A stretch of DNA of 64,000 nucleotides from Prorocentrum cordatum (taxonomy: Eukaryota > Sar > Dinophyceae > Prorocentrales > Prorocentraceae), in assembly GCA_963575745.1 (NCBI GenBank), contig CAUYUJ010022437.1, positions 210,143-274,142 on the forward strand, in the 5' to 3' direction. Below the pieces are notes generated by a model that worked only from the letters and a program-made list of their open reading frames with translations, had not been told where the DNA came from and ran no database searches. This document shows positions 1 to 11,081 of the stretch, in pieces. Each line of letters opens with the position of its first letter. The stretch's first letter is position 1. The position numbers and the translations under genes were made by a program.

Positions 1-86
1 TGACTGCACAGCGGAGGTGAGAACAGCCACGCGTCGCCATGGGGAACTGGGTGGAGGGTTTCTCCGAAGGGTTTAGGCGACCCGTG

Positions 87-178
87 CTCCTCCCCTCCTC
101 CTCCTCCTCCTCCTCCTCCTCTCCTTCCTCCTCCTCCTCCTCTCCTCCTCCTCCCTCCCCCTCCTCCTCCTCCTCCTC
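87..178. repeat. (TCC)n microsatellite
   Basis: Nearly pure TCC/CCT triplets with a few interruptions. Open frames across it give poly-Ser, poly-Pro or poly-Leu and are artefacts of the repeat, not genes. Confidence 0.95.
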
Positions 179-214
179 GGGTCGCCTACCGCCCCGGGGG
201 AAGCGGGTCCTCAG

Positions 215-335
215 GTGTTTTCGCTGTTTGCGATCTCTCGGGGCCCTCCGCGGGTCCCGCCACTGCCAGAAAAAGGTTTTGGGATGGAGAGCTCGTCCTG
301 GTGGAGGGCCCCATGATCCAGGACCCGTTTCCCTC
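215..335 (+). mobile_element. degenerate family A TIR element, core only
   Basis: The core follows the order seen in intact family A copies (for example 37838-38023): a T-rich stretch, a GGGGCCCTC block, a GTCAGAAAA-like block, then a GATGAGAACC / GGTCCTGG-like block. The terminal repeats are not recognisable here, so this is an old or partial copy placed by core similarity only. Confidence 0.4.
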
Positions 336-339
336 GGGA

Positions 340-830
340 CCCGGCTCCCCCATTCTACATGTGGTGCAAGCTATGTGGTGGAAGCTATGTCGCGTAAGTT
401 GTGTGGCGTGAGCTGAGGAGGTTCACCATATGCGGTGCAAGCTCGGCGGTTTGAGCTGCAGGAGGGAGCCATGGGGTCTACTCTATGCGATCCGTTGTGC
501 TGTGTAATATGTGTGCGGCGCCGGCGATGTGGCCGAAGCTGTGTGGGGAAGCTGCGTCGTGCAAGCCCAGAATCATAGGGCGCCCATGAGGCGGCGCGGG
601 CGGCAGCGCGGCGCAACCTCGCCATCCCCCCCCCCCCCCCCCCGCGCACGGAGCGCCCACGAGGCAGCGGCGCAGCCTTGGCACACCCCCACGTGGCGCG
701 GGGGGTGCCCACGACGGCGCCCACGAGGCGCCCAACGTGGCGCCCGACGTGGCGCAGCCTCGGCGGCCCGACGCCCACGAGCTGGCAGGGGCCGCCACGT
801 GGCGACGCCCCGGCATGCCAGCGGGCGGCT
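340..830. repeat. degenerate short-period GC-rich repeat region
   Basis: The first part repeats variants of GTGGTGCAAGCTATGT; the second part repeats variants of CGCCCACGAGGCG and CACGTGGCGC, with a run of 16 C near 628-643. Overlapping open frames on both strands are explained by GC richness and scarcity of stops. I see no protein family in any frame. Confidence 0.6.
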
Positions 831-984
831 TTCCCTCGAGCCGAGAGGGAGCCCCGGAGTGCAAGCACTGCTAGGGGAAACCAGCTGACAGTGCGGACGC
901 GGCCGGGCTGCGCCGCTCGGCCCCCGTCCCCATCTCGTGCGGTGACGCGGCGAAGCTCCCGGCGAGCAGCTTGGGGTAAGTCTC

Positions 985-1690
985 TGCTTCCAGGGGCCCC
1001 TTGCCTGGCCCTGTGCTGCCTGAAAGCGGCTAAGGATCAAACGCAAAAAAAAAGTCCTGGGGAAGGGGTGGAATTCTCAAGAAGTTTTGGCGGTTGAGCG
1101 ATTCAATCCGTTGTTCTTCTCCATGCAGGCAGGCGGGTGCCGTCTTCGGGCCCCGACCATCAGAGAGATATCCGGGATCCAGGGCTGGTAGTTGTTCCCA
1201 AGGGGCTGACACCCCGTGCGTTGAGACAACTGGTCCAAGGGAAGAGCAGAACTCTGGGGCTTGACACCTCCGTCCGGCTTGTGCCCCCCTTTTCTGCCCA
1301 GACATCTGATGTTATGATGTTGCTCAACATGCGGAATCCCTGTAACTCCCGGCTATTTTCCCTGGGGCCGTCTCTTCTTCTCTAGTTTTTTGTGGACAGG
1401 CCATGGGGTCGAAAATGGTTCCGAGGGGCCTCGAACGACGGAAACAATTCATAACCCAAAATGGCGCCCCCAACCCCGGCCACGACGGGGGTGCGGCATT
1501 CTTGCCGAATGGGTGCTGCGCCGGGGACTGGGATTTGGGGGAACGGCCCACGCTCGAGCGCCAGCCTCGGAGGCCGCCGAGATCTCACTTCCACCCGCAG
1601 TCCTGGCACCCCGCCTGCCAGGGATGCCCGCGAGTGCCGCGGTCGGGGATGGGGGTGCCGCTTGGGATCATCAACAATCCCCAGCCCCCC
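985..1690. other. no recognisable gene
   Basis: Non-repetitive-looking DNA. A weak family A core may be present at about 990-1080 (GGCCCTGTG followed by GCGGCTAAGGATC, an A-run and CCTGGGGAAGGGG). No open frame shows a protein motif. Confidence 0.5.
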
Positions 1691-1870
1691 AGTGCCATGA
1701 TTTGTTCGTGACGTCGACCCCGAGAGGTGTCGACCAATTCCTGGGGACCGGGTTTTCATCCCGAGTAGTTCTTTGACGGTCCCGAGGGCCTGCAAGGGCC
1801 CCCCCAGAGGCTGAAAATAGCGAAAAACAACGTCGTTGTTTTCATGATTCGACGGGGTTTGGGATACGCA
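1690..1870 (-). mobile_element. family A TIR element, reverse orientation
   Basis: Contains CGTGACGTCGACCCC at one side, TTTGACGGTCCCGAGGGCC and CCCCCCAGAGGC in the middle and TTCATGATTCGACGGGG at the other side, in the same order as the reverse copies at 37456-37635 and 48302-48489. The termini are eroded and no target-site duplication is visible. Confidence 0.65.
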
Positions 1871-2363
1871 GTGAACTTTTCAAGACGTCGGACGTCTGAT
1901 CGGACGTTTAAGTGGCCTCTCCTGTGCCCCGGCGGCGGCGGCCCTCCAAGGTGCTGCCAGGCCCCTGCCATGGTTGCAACTCCTGGAAGATCCGGGGGTG
2001 CATCGGCGCTGGTATATCCTTGGTCGAAAGCCGTTGCGATCAGTTTTAATCCCGCTGGATCTGGCGCATTCCCGCTCAATCTAGCTTGATCGGGCGTAGT
2101 GCTATTTAGCTCAAGCTACTGTCCAGCTTAACATGGCTTACTGCCTTCCTATCTTAATAGGCCGTAGTCGTTCTTGCGAAAGCGTCCTTAGAGTTATTTC
2201 ATAGCCCATGTCTGAAGTTTACAGGTGCCCTTCGATCCGGGCCCAGTAGCCAGCAAGCCGGCATCACAAATAGCAGGTAAGGGTGCGACCTGTTCTTTGT
2301 TGCGCCACTGCCTCAGGAGCAAGGGAGCGAGGAAGGGGAGAGGACGACGCCGACGGGGAGACG

Positions 2364-2412
2364 GAGGAGGAGGAGGAGGAGGAGGAGGAGGAGGAGGAAG
2401 AAGAGCAGGAGG
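2364..2412. repeat. (GGA)n microsatellite
   Basis: GGA/GAG triplets. Flanking open frames read as Glu-rich or Gly-rich low complexity. Confidence 0.9.
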
Positions 2413-2559
2413 ATGAGCAGGCGGAGAGAAGGGGAGAACCAGAAGACGGAAGGCAGGGCGTCTGATCGTCGTCGCCGAGGTGTTTGGGCATTTCTGGAGG
2501 TTCTAGTGGCCACGGCTTGGCGCGGCTCGAAATAGTGTCCAGGATGGGTCTTGGGACCA

Positions 2560-2830
2560 GGCGCTCGTGGGCCGTCTTTTACATATCTTGGGGCCTCTGG
2601 GGCCGTCTTCGGCTGTCGGAAGTCCGAAACGGTGACAATCCCAAGCATTGATTGTTGCCCTTCGGGCCCTCCTGGAGGGATCCTTGGAGCCTTCCTGGAC
2701 CGCCTTGGAGCCCTGAGACCCGCTTGGCGCCAGCTTTGGAGGCGTCTGGGGACCGTCCGTCTTGGGCATCCTGCAGCGGTCTTAGGCAGGAGCGGCGACG
2801 GGAGGCGACTTTCCGAGACCTGGGCAGGCG
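2560..2830 (+). repeat. GGCCGTCTTGGAGG-type repeat, outlying copy
   Basis: Short degenerate units such as GGGCCGTCTTCGG, CCGCCTTGGAGCCC and GGGGACCGTCCGTCTTGGGC match the units that make up 50.7-53.1 kb and 54.4-55.1 kb. It also carries the associated linker (GTCCGAAA...ATCCCAAGCATTGAT). Confidence 0.6.
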
Positions 2831-3429
2831 GCCAGATGGGAGCCTCGAGCCCCTGCGGGGGCGGCGTTCGTGGACCGCACCGTCGGCTCCACGGTCATCA
2901 CCAGCGCGGGGAACGGACCCATGGGCCCCGGTCCCTGAGCATCTGAGACTCTTCCGCAAGGTTGGTGTCATTCTGTGGCCGGCGTCACCACAAACTACTC
3001 ACACTATGCGTGTGTGTGTGTGTGTGATTGTGTGTGTGTCGCCCCCAAGGGGGCGACGCGCGCGTCGAGAAATCTTCGGGCGCTCTCTGGCCATACCGCT
3101 CGGAAACCGATCTGCTATAAGATGCTTCGTGCGGCCTGGTCGGCTCGGACGCGTGCCTCCAGGGAGGACGCGTGGTACTAACCTGTCCTTGTGCATCCCG
3201 TGCCGCTCGAGCAGAATGCGGATGGGGGCCTCGAGGGCAGCAGGCTCATCACGGAAGGGGCTCGTCACGGCAGGGGCCGGCCAGGCCGCGCCCCACGTGG
3301 GGTCGGCTTCTCACCCCGAGCCCTTCTCTATGTTCGGGCCTCCCTGGCGGCCTCCTCCAGTGCGGCCCGCGAGGGCGCGTGCGCGCGCGGACGCAGGAGC
3401 GCGGACGCGAGGAGGAGGATGGCGGGGAA

Positions 3430-3555
3430 GCGGTGGAGGTGGAGGAGGAGGAGGAGGAGGAGGAGGAGGAGGAGTAGGAGCAGGAGGAGGAGGAGGAGGA
3501 GGACATGGAGGAGGAGGAGGAGGAGGAGGAGGAGGAGGAGGAGGAGGAGGAGCCT
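3430..3555. repeat. (GGA)n microsatellite
   Basis: Two blocks of GGA/GAG triplets separated by short AGCAGG and GACATGG interruptions. A further short GGA block lies at 3759-3802, and a (GT)n run at 3007-3040. Confidence 0.95.
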
Positions 3556-3954
3556 TGCGATGGCGAGGACGTGGCTCCCAGTTGTTAGCCTGGCCACACC
3601 CCACTTTGGCGGGAGCCCTCGCCAAAGACGATTCAATGCCTCGAGCCCTTCGTCGTGCGGGCTGCTGACAGGGCTCCCGAAATTGGCTGTTTGATGCTGC
3701 TCGCAGCGGCAGGAAAGAGCGGGGGAGAAGGATGGCCAGAGGAGAACCAGGAAGGGGAGCAGGAGGAGGAGGAGGAGGAGGAGGAGGAGGAGGAGGAGAA
3801 GGCGGGACCAGAGTATCCCAGTGTGTAAATATCAGCGCTGCAACAGTACACTCTCTCTTGACAAGTCCCCCTCCCATTCGTCCCTATCGGCATCATGCTT
3901 CGATTATCACTTATTCACGCGTGTGGTAGTATTCGTTTTGTTTGACCCCAGCGA

Positions 3955-4200
3955 CGGCCTCATTTTGAAATGAACTGGCCTTCCATCCCCCTAACGGTTG
4001 CAACAGTTTAAGACGAGTGTGCGCGGGGCCAAGGCGAGACATCCATTTTGACACCGACTCGCCCTGCATCCGTACAACTGCTGGTGCGTGGTATCACGAG
4101 AGCGCGCAGCGCTAAGGCGAGATCTCCGTTTTGAAAACGGCCCGCCTTCCATCCGTGTAGCCTAGCTGTTGGGAACCTCCAGCCTCAAGATCGTGAGCTA
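3955..4200 (-). repeat. ~80-bp degenerate tandem repeat
   Basis: Three units with AAGGCGAGA, a TCCRTTTTGA block and CCGCCTTCCATCCG recur at roughly 80-bp spacing. The reverse complement of the same unit (GGAGCTCTCGCC and AAAATGG) makes up 55.8-56.3 kb, so this is a dispersed family. No open frame of interest. Confidence 0.65.
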
Positions 4201-4513
4201 TGCGTAAGGCTCGCGCGAAACGTCCGGACCGCCGTGCGACGGGGAGGTGTTGCTGATAAGGAGAAGGGATGGAGGAGGGGAGGAGGAGAAAGCGATGATG
4301 GAGGGAGGGGGGAGAAAGCGAGGAGGAGGGAGGAGCGAGGAGCGAGGAGGGATAAAGGGAGGAGAGAGCGAGGAGGGAGGAGGAAGGAGGAGAACGCGAG
4401 GAAGGGAGGAGGTCGAAAGGTAGGAACAAGTCGGTGGGAGGGTTGGTGGAGGGACAGGCTGCCTCGACTCCCTCCGAAGTGGGGAGACGGCGAGCGCCAG
4501 TGGGTCCGCTCTC

Positions 4514-4755
4514 CCGCCTCCTCCTCCTCCTCCTCCTCCTCCTCCTCCTCCTACCCCTTCTCCTCCTCCTCCTCCTACTCCTCCTCCTCCTCCTCCTCTC
4601 CTCCTCCTCCTCCTCCTCCTCCTCCTCCTCCTCCTCCTCCTCCTCCTCCTCCTCCCTCCTCCTCTCGCCTCCTGTCCTCGCCAACCTCCTCCTCCTCCTC
4701 CTCCTCCGCTTTCTCCTCCTCCTCCTCCTCCTCCTCCTCCTTCTCCTCCTCGGCG
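4514..4755. repeat. (TCC)n microsatellite, long
   Basis: About 240 bp of TCC/CTC triplets with a few CT interruptions. Preceded by GGA/GAG-rich DNA at 4258-4420, which is the opposite strand bias. Confidence 0.95.
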
Positions 4756-4904
4756 TTCGAGTACGACGGCTTAGGGGATGTCCACGTTCACAGGATGACC
4801 ATTCCGTCTGGACGCGTGCTGTCTTCTGCTCGCGGCGGCCGCCTTCGTGTGAGCTGAAATGTTTGCGTTGCGCAGTAGCGATGCGGAGAAAAAGGGAGGG
4901 GGAC

Positions 4905-5198
4905 GATGGCAACAACGACGACGACGACGACGACGACCACTACCACCACCACCACCACGATGACAAAGGCGGCGGCTGCGTCGGCAGCGACGGCGACGGC
5001 GACGGTGACGGCGATGGCGACGACGGCGCCGACGGCGACGGTGACGGCGATGGCGACGACGACCTCTCATGGTGCGCGCCCCTTTCAGAATTTCCAGGAG
5101 GACCCACCCGTTGCCACGAGGGCACCCCCGGGAGGCGACCCACGGACGTCGAAAAACGCCGAGAGCTCTAGGTCGAACCGCGACGATCCTTTATCGGT

Positions 5199-5229
<31 letters not shown>

Positions 5230-5255
5230 CGCGGCGGCCGCGGCGGCGGCGGCGG
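4905..5255. repeat. (GAC/ACG/CCA)n triplet-rich tracts
   Basis: ACG repeats at 4912-4936, CAC repeats to about 4960, GACGGCGAC-type repeats at 4985-5065, and GAC then GGC repeats at 5200-5260. All three frames stay open and read as poly-Thr, poly-Asp or Gly/Ala runs. Confidence 0.85.
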
Positions 5256-5454
5256 CGACTTCGGCCTGCCCAGCATGCTCGCAGGACGGCGACGTGCTCG
5301 CGCCCAGTGCCCGTGCTCGGGCCGATCACGGCGCACCGACCCCCGCCGCCGCCGCGCGAGGGCCGCCGCCGCCGCCGCCGCCGCCGCCCTCCTCGCCGGC
5401 TCGCCGTCGCCCTGCCGCCGCCGCGGAGGGCCCACGGCGCCAGGCGTGCGCTCG

Positions 5455-5870
5455 TCGCGCGGAGAGGCACGGCCGCTGAGGTTCTCTTCTGGAAGGCTCC
5501 GCCGCCGGGGGGGCCCTCCCCAGGCCCCGGAGGCCGCCAGAAAGAGCCTGTTTTTTTTAGACTCTGGCAAGTTTGCTTGCATGGACGGGGGGGGGGGCTG
5601 AGCCTGAAGCAAGCCCGGGGGGGGGGGGGCGCGGAAAACACGCAAGTCGAAAGGCACTTGCACGCTAGTATTCGCTTGAAGAGGGGCGAGGGGGGGGGGG
5701 GGGGGGCGAACGCCATGCAAGTAAACTTGCCTGAATCCAAAAACAAACAAGCTCAAAACGGCTCGGGATGAGAACCCGGCCCCGGGGAAGGGGGTCGGGA
5801 CATCCGCGGACCCCGCATGGACAAAAAAACAAGGATTCGGACGTATGGGGCAGGCACATCACACGAGACA
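5455..5870 (+). mobile_element. family A element split by a family E insertion
   Basis: Left half: GGGGGGCCCTCCCCAGG, CCCCGGAGGCCGCCAGAAA. Right half: AACGGCTCGGGATGAGAACC, GGCCCCGGGGAAGGGG, CATGGACAAAAAAAC. Joined at the AAA that flanks element E1, they give the normal order of a family A core. E1 therefore inserted into an existing A copy. Confidence 0.65.
5544..5754 (+). mobile_element. family E TIR element, copy E1
   Basis: 211 bp. The left end GAGCCTGTTTTTTTTAG... and right end ...AACAAACAAGCTC are imperfect inverted repeats of about 40 bp that share the inner block GGCAAGTTTRCTTGCATGG. The interior has G-runs of 10-17 and the block CAAGTCGAAAGGCACTTGCA. Flanked by AAA/AAAA, so any target duplication is only 3-4 bp. 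A second copy, E2, is at 57861-58075 with a clear 10-bp duplication. Confidence 0.85.
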
Positions 5871-6229
5871 TCGGCCCGCCAACTGGTGCCCCAGCGGAGC
5901 TTCTCTTGCCTTCCGATGGGGCCGCAGAGCCCTCGGGCGCCTCCCGAGACTCGGAGTCGACGAAGGACCTCTGTTTTCGAGAGTTCGTATCGTGCGTGCC
6001 TTGCGTGGGAGTTTGCAAGCTGGATGCTCAGGACGCGGCCGGCCTGGGCGAGAGCGGGATCACTGCAGATGTGGCCAGGCGTCCTTCCAGCGGCCGGGAC
6101 CCTTTTGTGGCCGTGCAGGCGGGGCTTCCGCATGTGCATCCCGCTCGGGGCGTTTTCGGGGCACCCTTGGGGGCCTTCGGCGGCGCTGGGTGCCCTTGGG
6201 AGCCTTGGGCGGCCATCGCCGTCGTCGCT

Positions 6230-6390
6230 GACGACGACGACCGCGATCGCGATGGCGACGCTTAGGCTGGGGCCGACGATGACGACGGCGACGACGACGA
6301 AGACGACGTCGATGACGACGGCGATAAAGACGACGAAGAACACAACGACGACGACGACGACCACGACGACGACGACGACGCCCTCGGCGC
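6230..6390. repeat. (GAC)n triplet tract
   Basis: GAC/ACG triplets with interruptions. The region 5870-6230 upstream holds no motif I recognise. Confidence 0.85.
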
Positions 6391-6689
6391 CCAGGACTCC
6401 TCGATGTTCGAGCGGCGGCGCGCGAAGTCCAAGGAGCCCTTGGGCGCCTCGTGCCGCGGGGCTGGGGCCCTCCTCCGCGCCCTCGCCCCCTGCTGGTTGA
6501 GGGGGAGAGGGGGGCTCCAGGAGGCGGAGGAGAAGGAAGATAAGAAAACCTAAGTTTTCGTCCAAAGTTTCGATTATTCTTAACTTTTCAATGTAAATCC
6601 CAAGATGTGTTGATAGAAGTTCTGGGTTTTATTCAATTTCTGAGACCATGAATTTCTTAACCCATGATTTCTTAAGCATTTCGCAGGGT

Positions 6690-9248
6690 GTAGGAGGAGG
6701 GGAGAAGGTTTGCCATTATCTGTTGGCCGTCGCGGCCGTCAAGCACAAGTCTAACATAGTGAAACTCCGCCTGCTGCTGTCGCTTCATCGTGGGCGTAGG
6801 ATCATCAATGTGTGTGGTGTTGTGGGGACCCCAGGGCTGGCCCTCCAGGGGATCCTAATTAGCAGGTTGCGGGTTCGCTACCACCCTACTACGCGTGATG
6901 CTCATGGACCCATTGGACCTCACCAGGGAGCTCTACTGGAGTGTTAGGCTGTACAATGTGGTGGATGACATCACGGCCCAAGCGTCAGGCAGCAGACAGC
7001 ATGTTGAGAGCGTGCTCGCTCGCGCCGTGTATTTTCTGTGCCTGCAGCTCGAGAAGCTGCTACTGGTCATTTCTCAGGCTAAAGGTCTCGTTATGTGCAG
7101 TCACTCGGCGGCGAGGGTGACCATCGTATCTAGGCTTAAGAAGTGGAATTTTACTGGCGTCAGCTCGGGCAGGAACTTGGGCTGCGACCAGACGATGCAG
7201 AAAGGAGCCAAGGGTTCAAAGGTCCTCCAAAAGCGCCTCCACAAGATACGTCTTCGGGGTAAAAGGATCCGTGGGCTCAGGAGTGCCAAGAAGGGGATGT
7301 TCAAAGTCGCTCGCACGGGAGGCCTCTCCTCGGGCACGTACGGTTGCCGTGTCAATGGAATGTCCACCTCTGCCTTGGGCAAGCTCCGAGCTTGCCTCGG
7401 AAGTGCCCTTTGTCGGAACGCCCAAGGGAAGGTGCAGGACGTTGGAGGTTCTCTTATCGGTGGAGCCCAAGGCGGACAAATCGTACGACGTGCATGCGTT
7501 GCCCATCCTTGCGTGTGGACAAGCCGCGCGCTTGGCGTGGGCGGAGCAGCGCATCATGCAGGAGTGTTTCAATTCGTTCTGCCGCCGGCCTGCTCGTGGG
7601 TGGCAAGACGTCCGTGGACCTGCGGGCGCAGTCGTTGTTACAGTGGAAAGGTTAGGCTGGCAGGTGAAAAGCTGGTGTAAGTTTGTCACTGTTCGGGGTG
7701 GCGAAGTTGATGTGAGTTTCTTGGGATACAGGTCCTTGAAGGCCGTCTTGCACCAAGCTGTTCGGGATATGCTACTTCGAGGCCTTGGAGATGGGGAGCG
7801 GGTTCCTGGATTGACGGGAGGGCCCATGCTGGAGCCCACCATCGAGGTCCTCAAGAAGCTCAGGTGCCAAGAAAGGCTCACGGCTGCTACGGGCCTCGCT
7901 GGGATCGTCTCGGGAGGGTACCCCACTCAGCTCACCCTGTTCGATGATCCTCGCGTTGTGGACCCTCTGTGCCAGCTTTGTGGCGAGAAGCGGGGGACGC
8001 CCAGCCACAGATTCTGCTGCTGCCCAGCCCATGATGCTGCTCGCCGCGACCTAGACGTTGGCGAGCTGCTCGCCTTGGACAGCACGCCCGCCAATAGGCT
8101 GTTGGTTACCCGCGCGCTGGCTCTGAGTCCCGAGTGGCAATGGCCAGCGCCGTACGCCGTTGCGGGGCACAAGTGGGATGTTTATCTTCCTGGAGGGCAC
8201 CTGGAACCAAGGACTTGCCTGGACGGGTCTGGCCTGGACCCCGCTCTGCCGCAGTTCACCAGGGCTGGTTGGGCTGTGGTGTCGATGTCCTTGGATTCCT
8301 GGGGTGGATATGTAACTGGATCGGCGTACGGGCCCTTGCCGCACGCGGTCCGGACCAGTGGCTGTGGGGAGGTGTTTGCTTTGTTGATGGCCATGAGGCT
8401 TGCAGGGCCAGAGGCCATGGATATAGTCACATATTGCAAGGCCGTCTTGGACACTTGGAGGCTGGGGCCCACGCAGGATCTGGAGAAGGTTGCCTTTTTG
8501 TTCAGAGCTCTGGGAGGAGATCTTTAGGTTGGCTTCTGAGATCGGCGTAGATAGGATCACTGTGGCTAAGATTAAGTCTCTCCTCTCCCTGACCCAGGAC
8601 CGTAGGCTAGGAGTAGAAGACTGGAAATGGCAAGGGAACAAGAAGGCTGATGAGTTGGCTCGTCTAAGAGCCCAGGCCCAACCCCATAATCCTTGGACGC
8701 GTAGAGGGTTTAAAGATTTGGAGCCCCTAATCAAGCAGTCAGCGTGGCTGATTGCTGAGATCATGGATGATTTGTCGGCCCGTGAGTTTCCTGATGCTTC
8801 ATTAATCCGGAGGCCTCGTCGGGCCAAGCCCTCTCTCGTGGTGCTGGTCCCTGACCCGAAGGGCCATGCGGTAGAATGTGTAGCTAAAGGATCATATATG
8901 TGTCTGCACTGCGGAGAACGGGGGAAGACCTGTGCCGCAGTCTGTGTGTTTCCCTGCGGTGGGCCACCACGGATTGCGCGGACCAGCCATAGAAGCCACC
9001 GTCTGTGGCTGATGGGGGGGAAGGTTGCTTGGTGTGTGCGTTGCGGCGCTTTTGGGGGCGCTCGGGCCCGTGCCTACCTCCTCTCCGAATGCCATGGAGT
9101 TCCGCGCAACCGCCACGCAGAGGAGTCTTTGAAGATGTTGAAGCGAGGAGTGGATCCAAGCACGAAGAAGTTCGTTGGAAGATCTGTTCCCCTGGTCTGG
9201 GGTGAGTCGGGCTGGGCGTCCAAGGCGGCGTGGCTCCCCCAGACCTAA
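6690..9248 (+). pseudogene. decayed LINE-type retrotransposon pol (RT C-terminus, zinc motif, RNase H), 5'-truncated
   Basis: Reads through three frames in turn. A reverse-transcriptase segment ends in GIL, then after a 4-nt disturbance near 6870 continues AGCGFATTLLRV and reaches the catalytic motif VVDD (6958-6969; usually F/Y-x-DD) followed by ITAQASG. A frame change near 7400-7440 leads into a linker with a Cys/His motif (LCQLCGEK...HRFCCCP, about 7968-8030) and an RNase H-like domain: DGSG (Asp codon 8221), GCGEVFAL (second acidic residue), then TYCKAVLD near 8435, where a catalytic Asp would be expected in place of Tyr. A third frame change at the T-run near 8500 restores GNKKADELA, the last acidic motif. 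The C-terminus has YMCLHCGERGK and WCVRCG Cys pairs. The polymerase N-terminus and any ORF1 are absent. It cannot encode a working enzyme as it stands. Family assignment is confident; the exact clade is not. Confidence 0.85.
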
Positions 9249-9352
9249 TTCAAATCCTTTTACCCAGCACTGTATTTCGCCGCTTTATTGCAGGCCACTA
9301 GCCAGCGGTGACAGACGGCATGGGAGCAAATAGGAGCCAATAGGAGTAGGAG

Positions 9353-9613
9353 GAGGGGGGGAGGAGGAGGAGGAGGAGGAGGAGGAGGAGGAGGAGGACG
9401 AGGACGAGGAGGAGGAGGAGGAGGAGGAGGAGGAGGAGCTGGAGGAGTTGGAGGAGTTGGAGGAGTTGGAGGAGGAGGAGGAGGAGGAGGAGGAGGAGGT
9501 GGAGGAAGGAGGGGAGGAGGAGGAGGAGCAGGAGTAGAGTAGGAGGAGGAGGAGGAGGAGGAGGAGGAGGAGGAGGAGGAGGAGGAGGAGGAGGAGGAGG
9601 AGGAGGAGGAGGG
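9353..9613. repeat. (GGA)n microsatellite, long
   Basis: About 260 bp of GGA/GAG triplets with GGAGTT and GTGGAGG interruptions, starting about 100 bp past the stop of the LINE remnant. The DNA between (9249-9352) may be the LINE 3' UTR; no poly-A tail is seen. Confidence 0.95.
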
Positions 9614-9972
9614 AAGCCCACCTCAGGCTCAGAGGGGGGCTCTGGGTTGCGGGTCGTTCCTTCCCTTCGCATCCAGATCAGGGGGGGGCGCGGTCGAGGC
9701 TCGCCGTGGCCAGAGCAGCCCCCATGCGCTCCTTGCTGCAGGGCGGCACGATGACCGGACTTGCCCCGCGCATGGTTCACTCGCGCGGGTGCCTTGTCTT
9801 GTGCACGACTTGCCAGTGCGCCGTCTGCGGTGGGCACGTCAAGCAGGGAAGCGGTCCGCCGGCAGGTGCCCCCCGCGGACGCGTCTTGCCTCCCGACGGC
9901 CCCGGGGGGGCCACAGGAGCCCTGGGGCACCCCGGGGAGGCTCAAAGCTCGATGGCAAGCGTGCCCCTGGAT

Positions 9973-10171
9973 TCGGCGGCGAGCTCAGGGGTGAAGCGAG
10001 AGGGGGGCAGGCTGTCTCAGGAGGCGTGCCCCGACGCCTTCTGAGACAGCCTTGCAGGCCTTCTCCGAAGCTGCAGACGGCTCCTCAGAAGGCCGTCGGA
10101 CTTCTGAGGAGATCTCACCCTTCTGAGAAGGCCTGACCCCTCTCACTTCCCCCCTGGGCTCGCCGCCGAGA
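9973..10171 (+). mobile_element. family C TIR element, copy C1
   Basis: Starts TCGGCGGCGAGCTCAGGGG and ends CCCCCTGGGCTCGCCGCCGA, an inverted pair of about 20 bp. The interior is itself a string of short inverted blocks: AGGCCTTCTC and its complement GAGAAGGCCT recur, so the single strand can fold along its whole length. Other copies: 11082-11281, 25402-25566 (partial), 37064-37266, 43756-43960, 60479-60734. Confidence 0.85.
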
Positions 10172-10189
10172 GATCTCCGATTGCAGACC

Positions 10190-10378
10190 AGACATGCGAT
10201 GTCTTGTTTTTTGTCCCACATGGGGTCCCCGGAAGCCCACACCCCCTTCCCCAGGGTTGTTTTTTTCATCCCGAGTCATTTTTGGACGGTCCAGGGGCCC
10301 GGCGAGGGCCCCAAGAGGCCGAAAACAACCAAAAGCCGCCCGTCGTGATTTCTTCACGACGCAAGCTTGTCTGGGAAT
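10190..10378 (-). mobile_element. family A TIR element, reverse copy
   Basis: Left end CCAGACATGCGATGTCTTG and right end CACGACGCAAGCTTGTCTGGG pair as imperfect inverted repeats. The core has CATCCCGAGTCATTTTTGGACG, GGGCCCGGCGAGGGCCCC and AAGAGGCCGAAAACAA, in family A reverse order. It starts about 20 bp after C1. Confidence 0.85.
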
Positions 10379-10624
10379 CTCAATTATCGTAAGCGTCTGC
10401 TTCGAGGCACGCGGACACATCCTCGACGGCACGCTTCGAGAGGGGCCGCGGGCATCAAGCTTACTTAGCGCCTCCGTGGGGGAGACTGTGTAGTGGCAGC
10501 GCGTGTCCTTTCACTGTGCCGGCCGAGGCGTCATAACACACGGTTCGGGAGTTGCTGAATTCTGGAGCCTCTGGGGTCCTTTGGGCCTCGTGAGGGATGC
10601 TCTGGAAGCCGGGGGGCCGCCTTG

Positions 10625-10830
10625 AAAGTCCTGGACGCCATAATTTCTCGTAACGTCGACCCCCGAGGTCTCGACCCATTTCCCTGGAACGATGTTTCAT
10701 TCTGAGTCGCTTTCGACGGCCCCGAGTGCTGGGAAAGGCCCCCCAGAGCCCAGAGGCCGAACATCACGAACAAAACTCCCGCCGTGTTTTTGTTTCATGA
10801 CTCGAGGGGAGGTCTGGGTACGCCCCCCTG
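10625..10830 (-). mobile_element. family A TIR element, reverse copy
   Basis: CTCGTAACGTCGACCCCCGA at the left, CATTCTGAGTCGCTTTCGACG in the core, GTTTCATGACTCGAGGGGAG then GTCTGGG at the right. The order and both ends match the reverse A copies at 37456 and 48302. Confidence 0.8.
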
Positions 10831-11081
10831 GCACAAAGTATCGTACGCGTCTGCTGTCGGCGCGGCCACGCCAGGAGCCCAGGAGCCCGGCGACGCCGAG
10901 CACGGCAGCGACGGAGCACGCCGGCGCCCCGGGTAGCCCGCGCGGCCGACCAGCGCACGCGCCGCGTGCGCGGGACCAGCGCCGCGCCGAGGTCTCTTCG
11001 AGGTGGCCTCTCCTTCGAGGTGGCTCTCTTCGAGGTGGCCTCCTCCTTTCGAAGAGGAAGAGCAAGACTCGGTATCGTAGA

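Noticed and set aside
2085-2140. CTAGCTTGATCGGG / TAGCTCAAGCTACTG as a spliced-leader relict
   Set aside because: No match to the conserved dinoflagellate leader beyond short CTCAAG; the leader's central CCATTTTGG is absent. No leader relict found elsewhere either.
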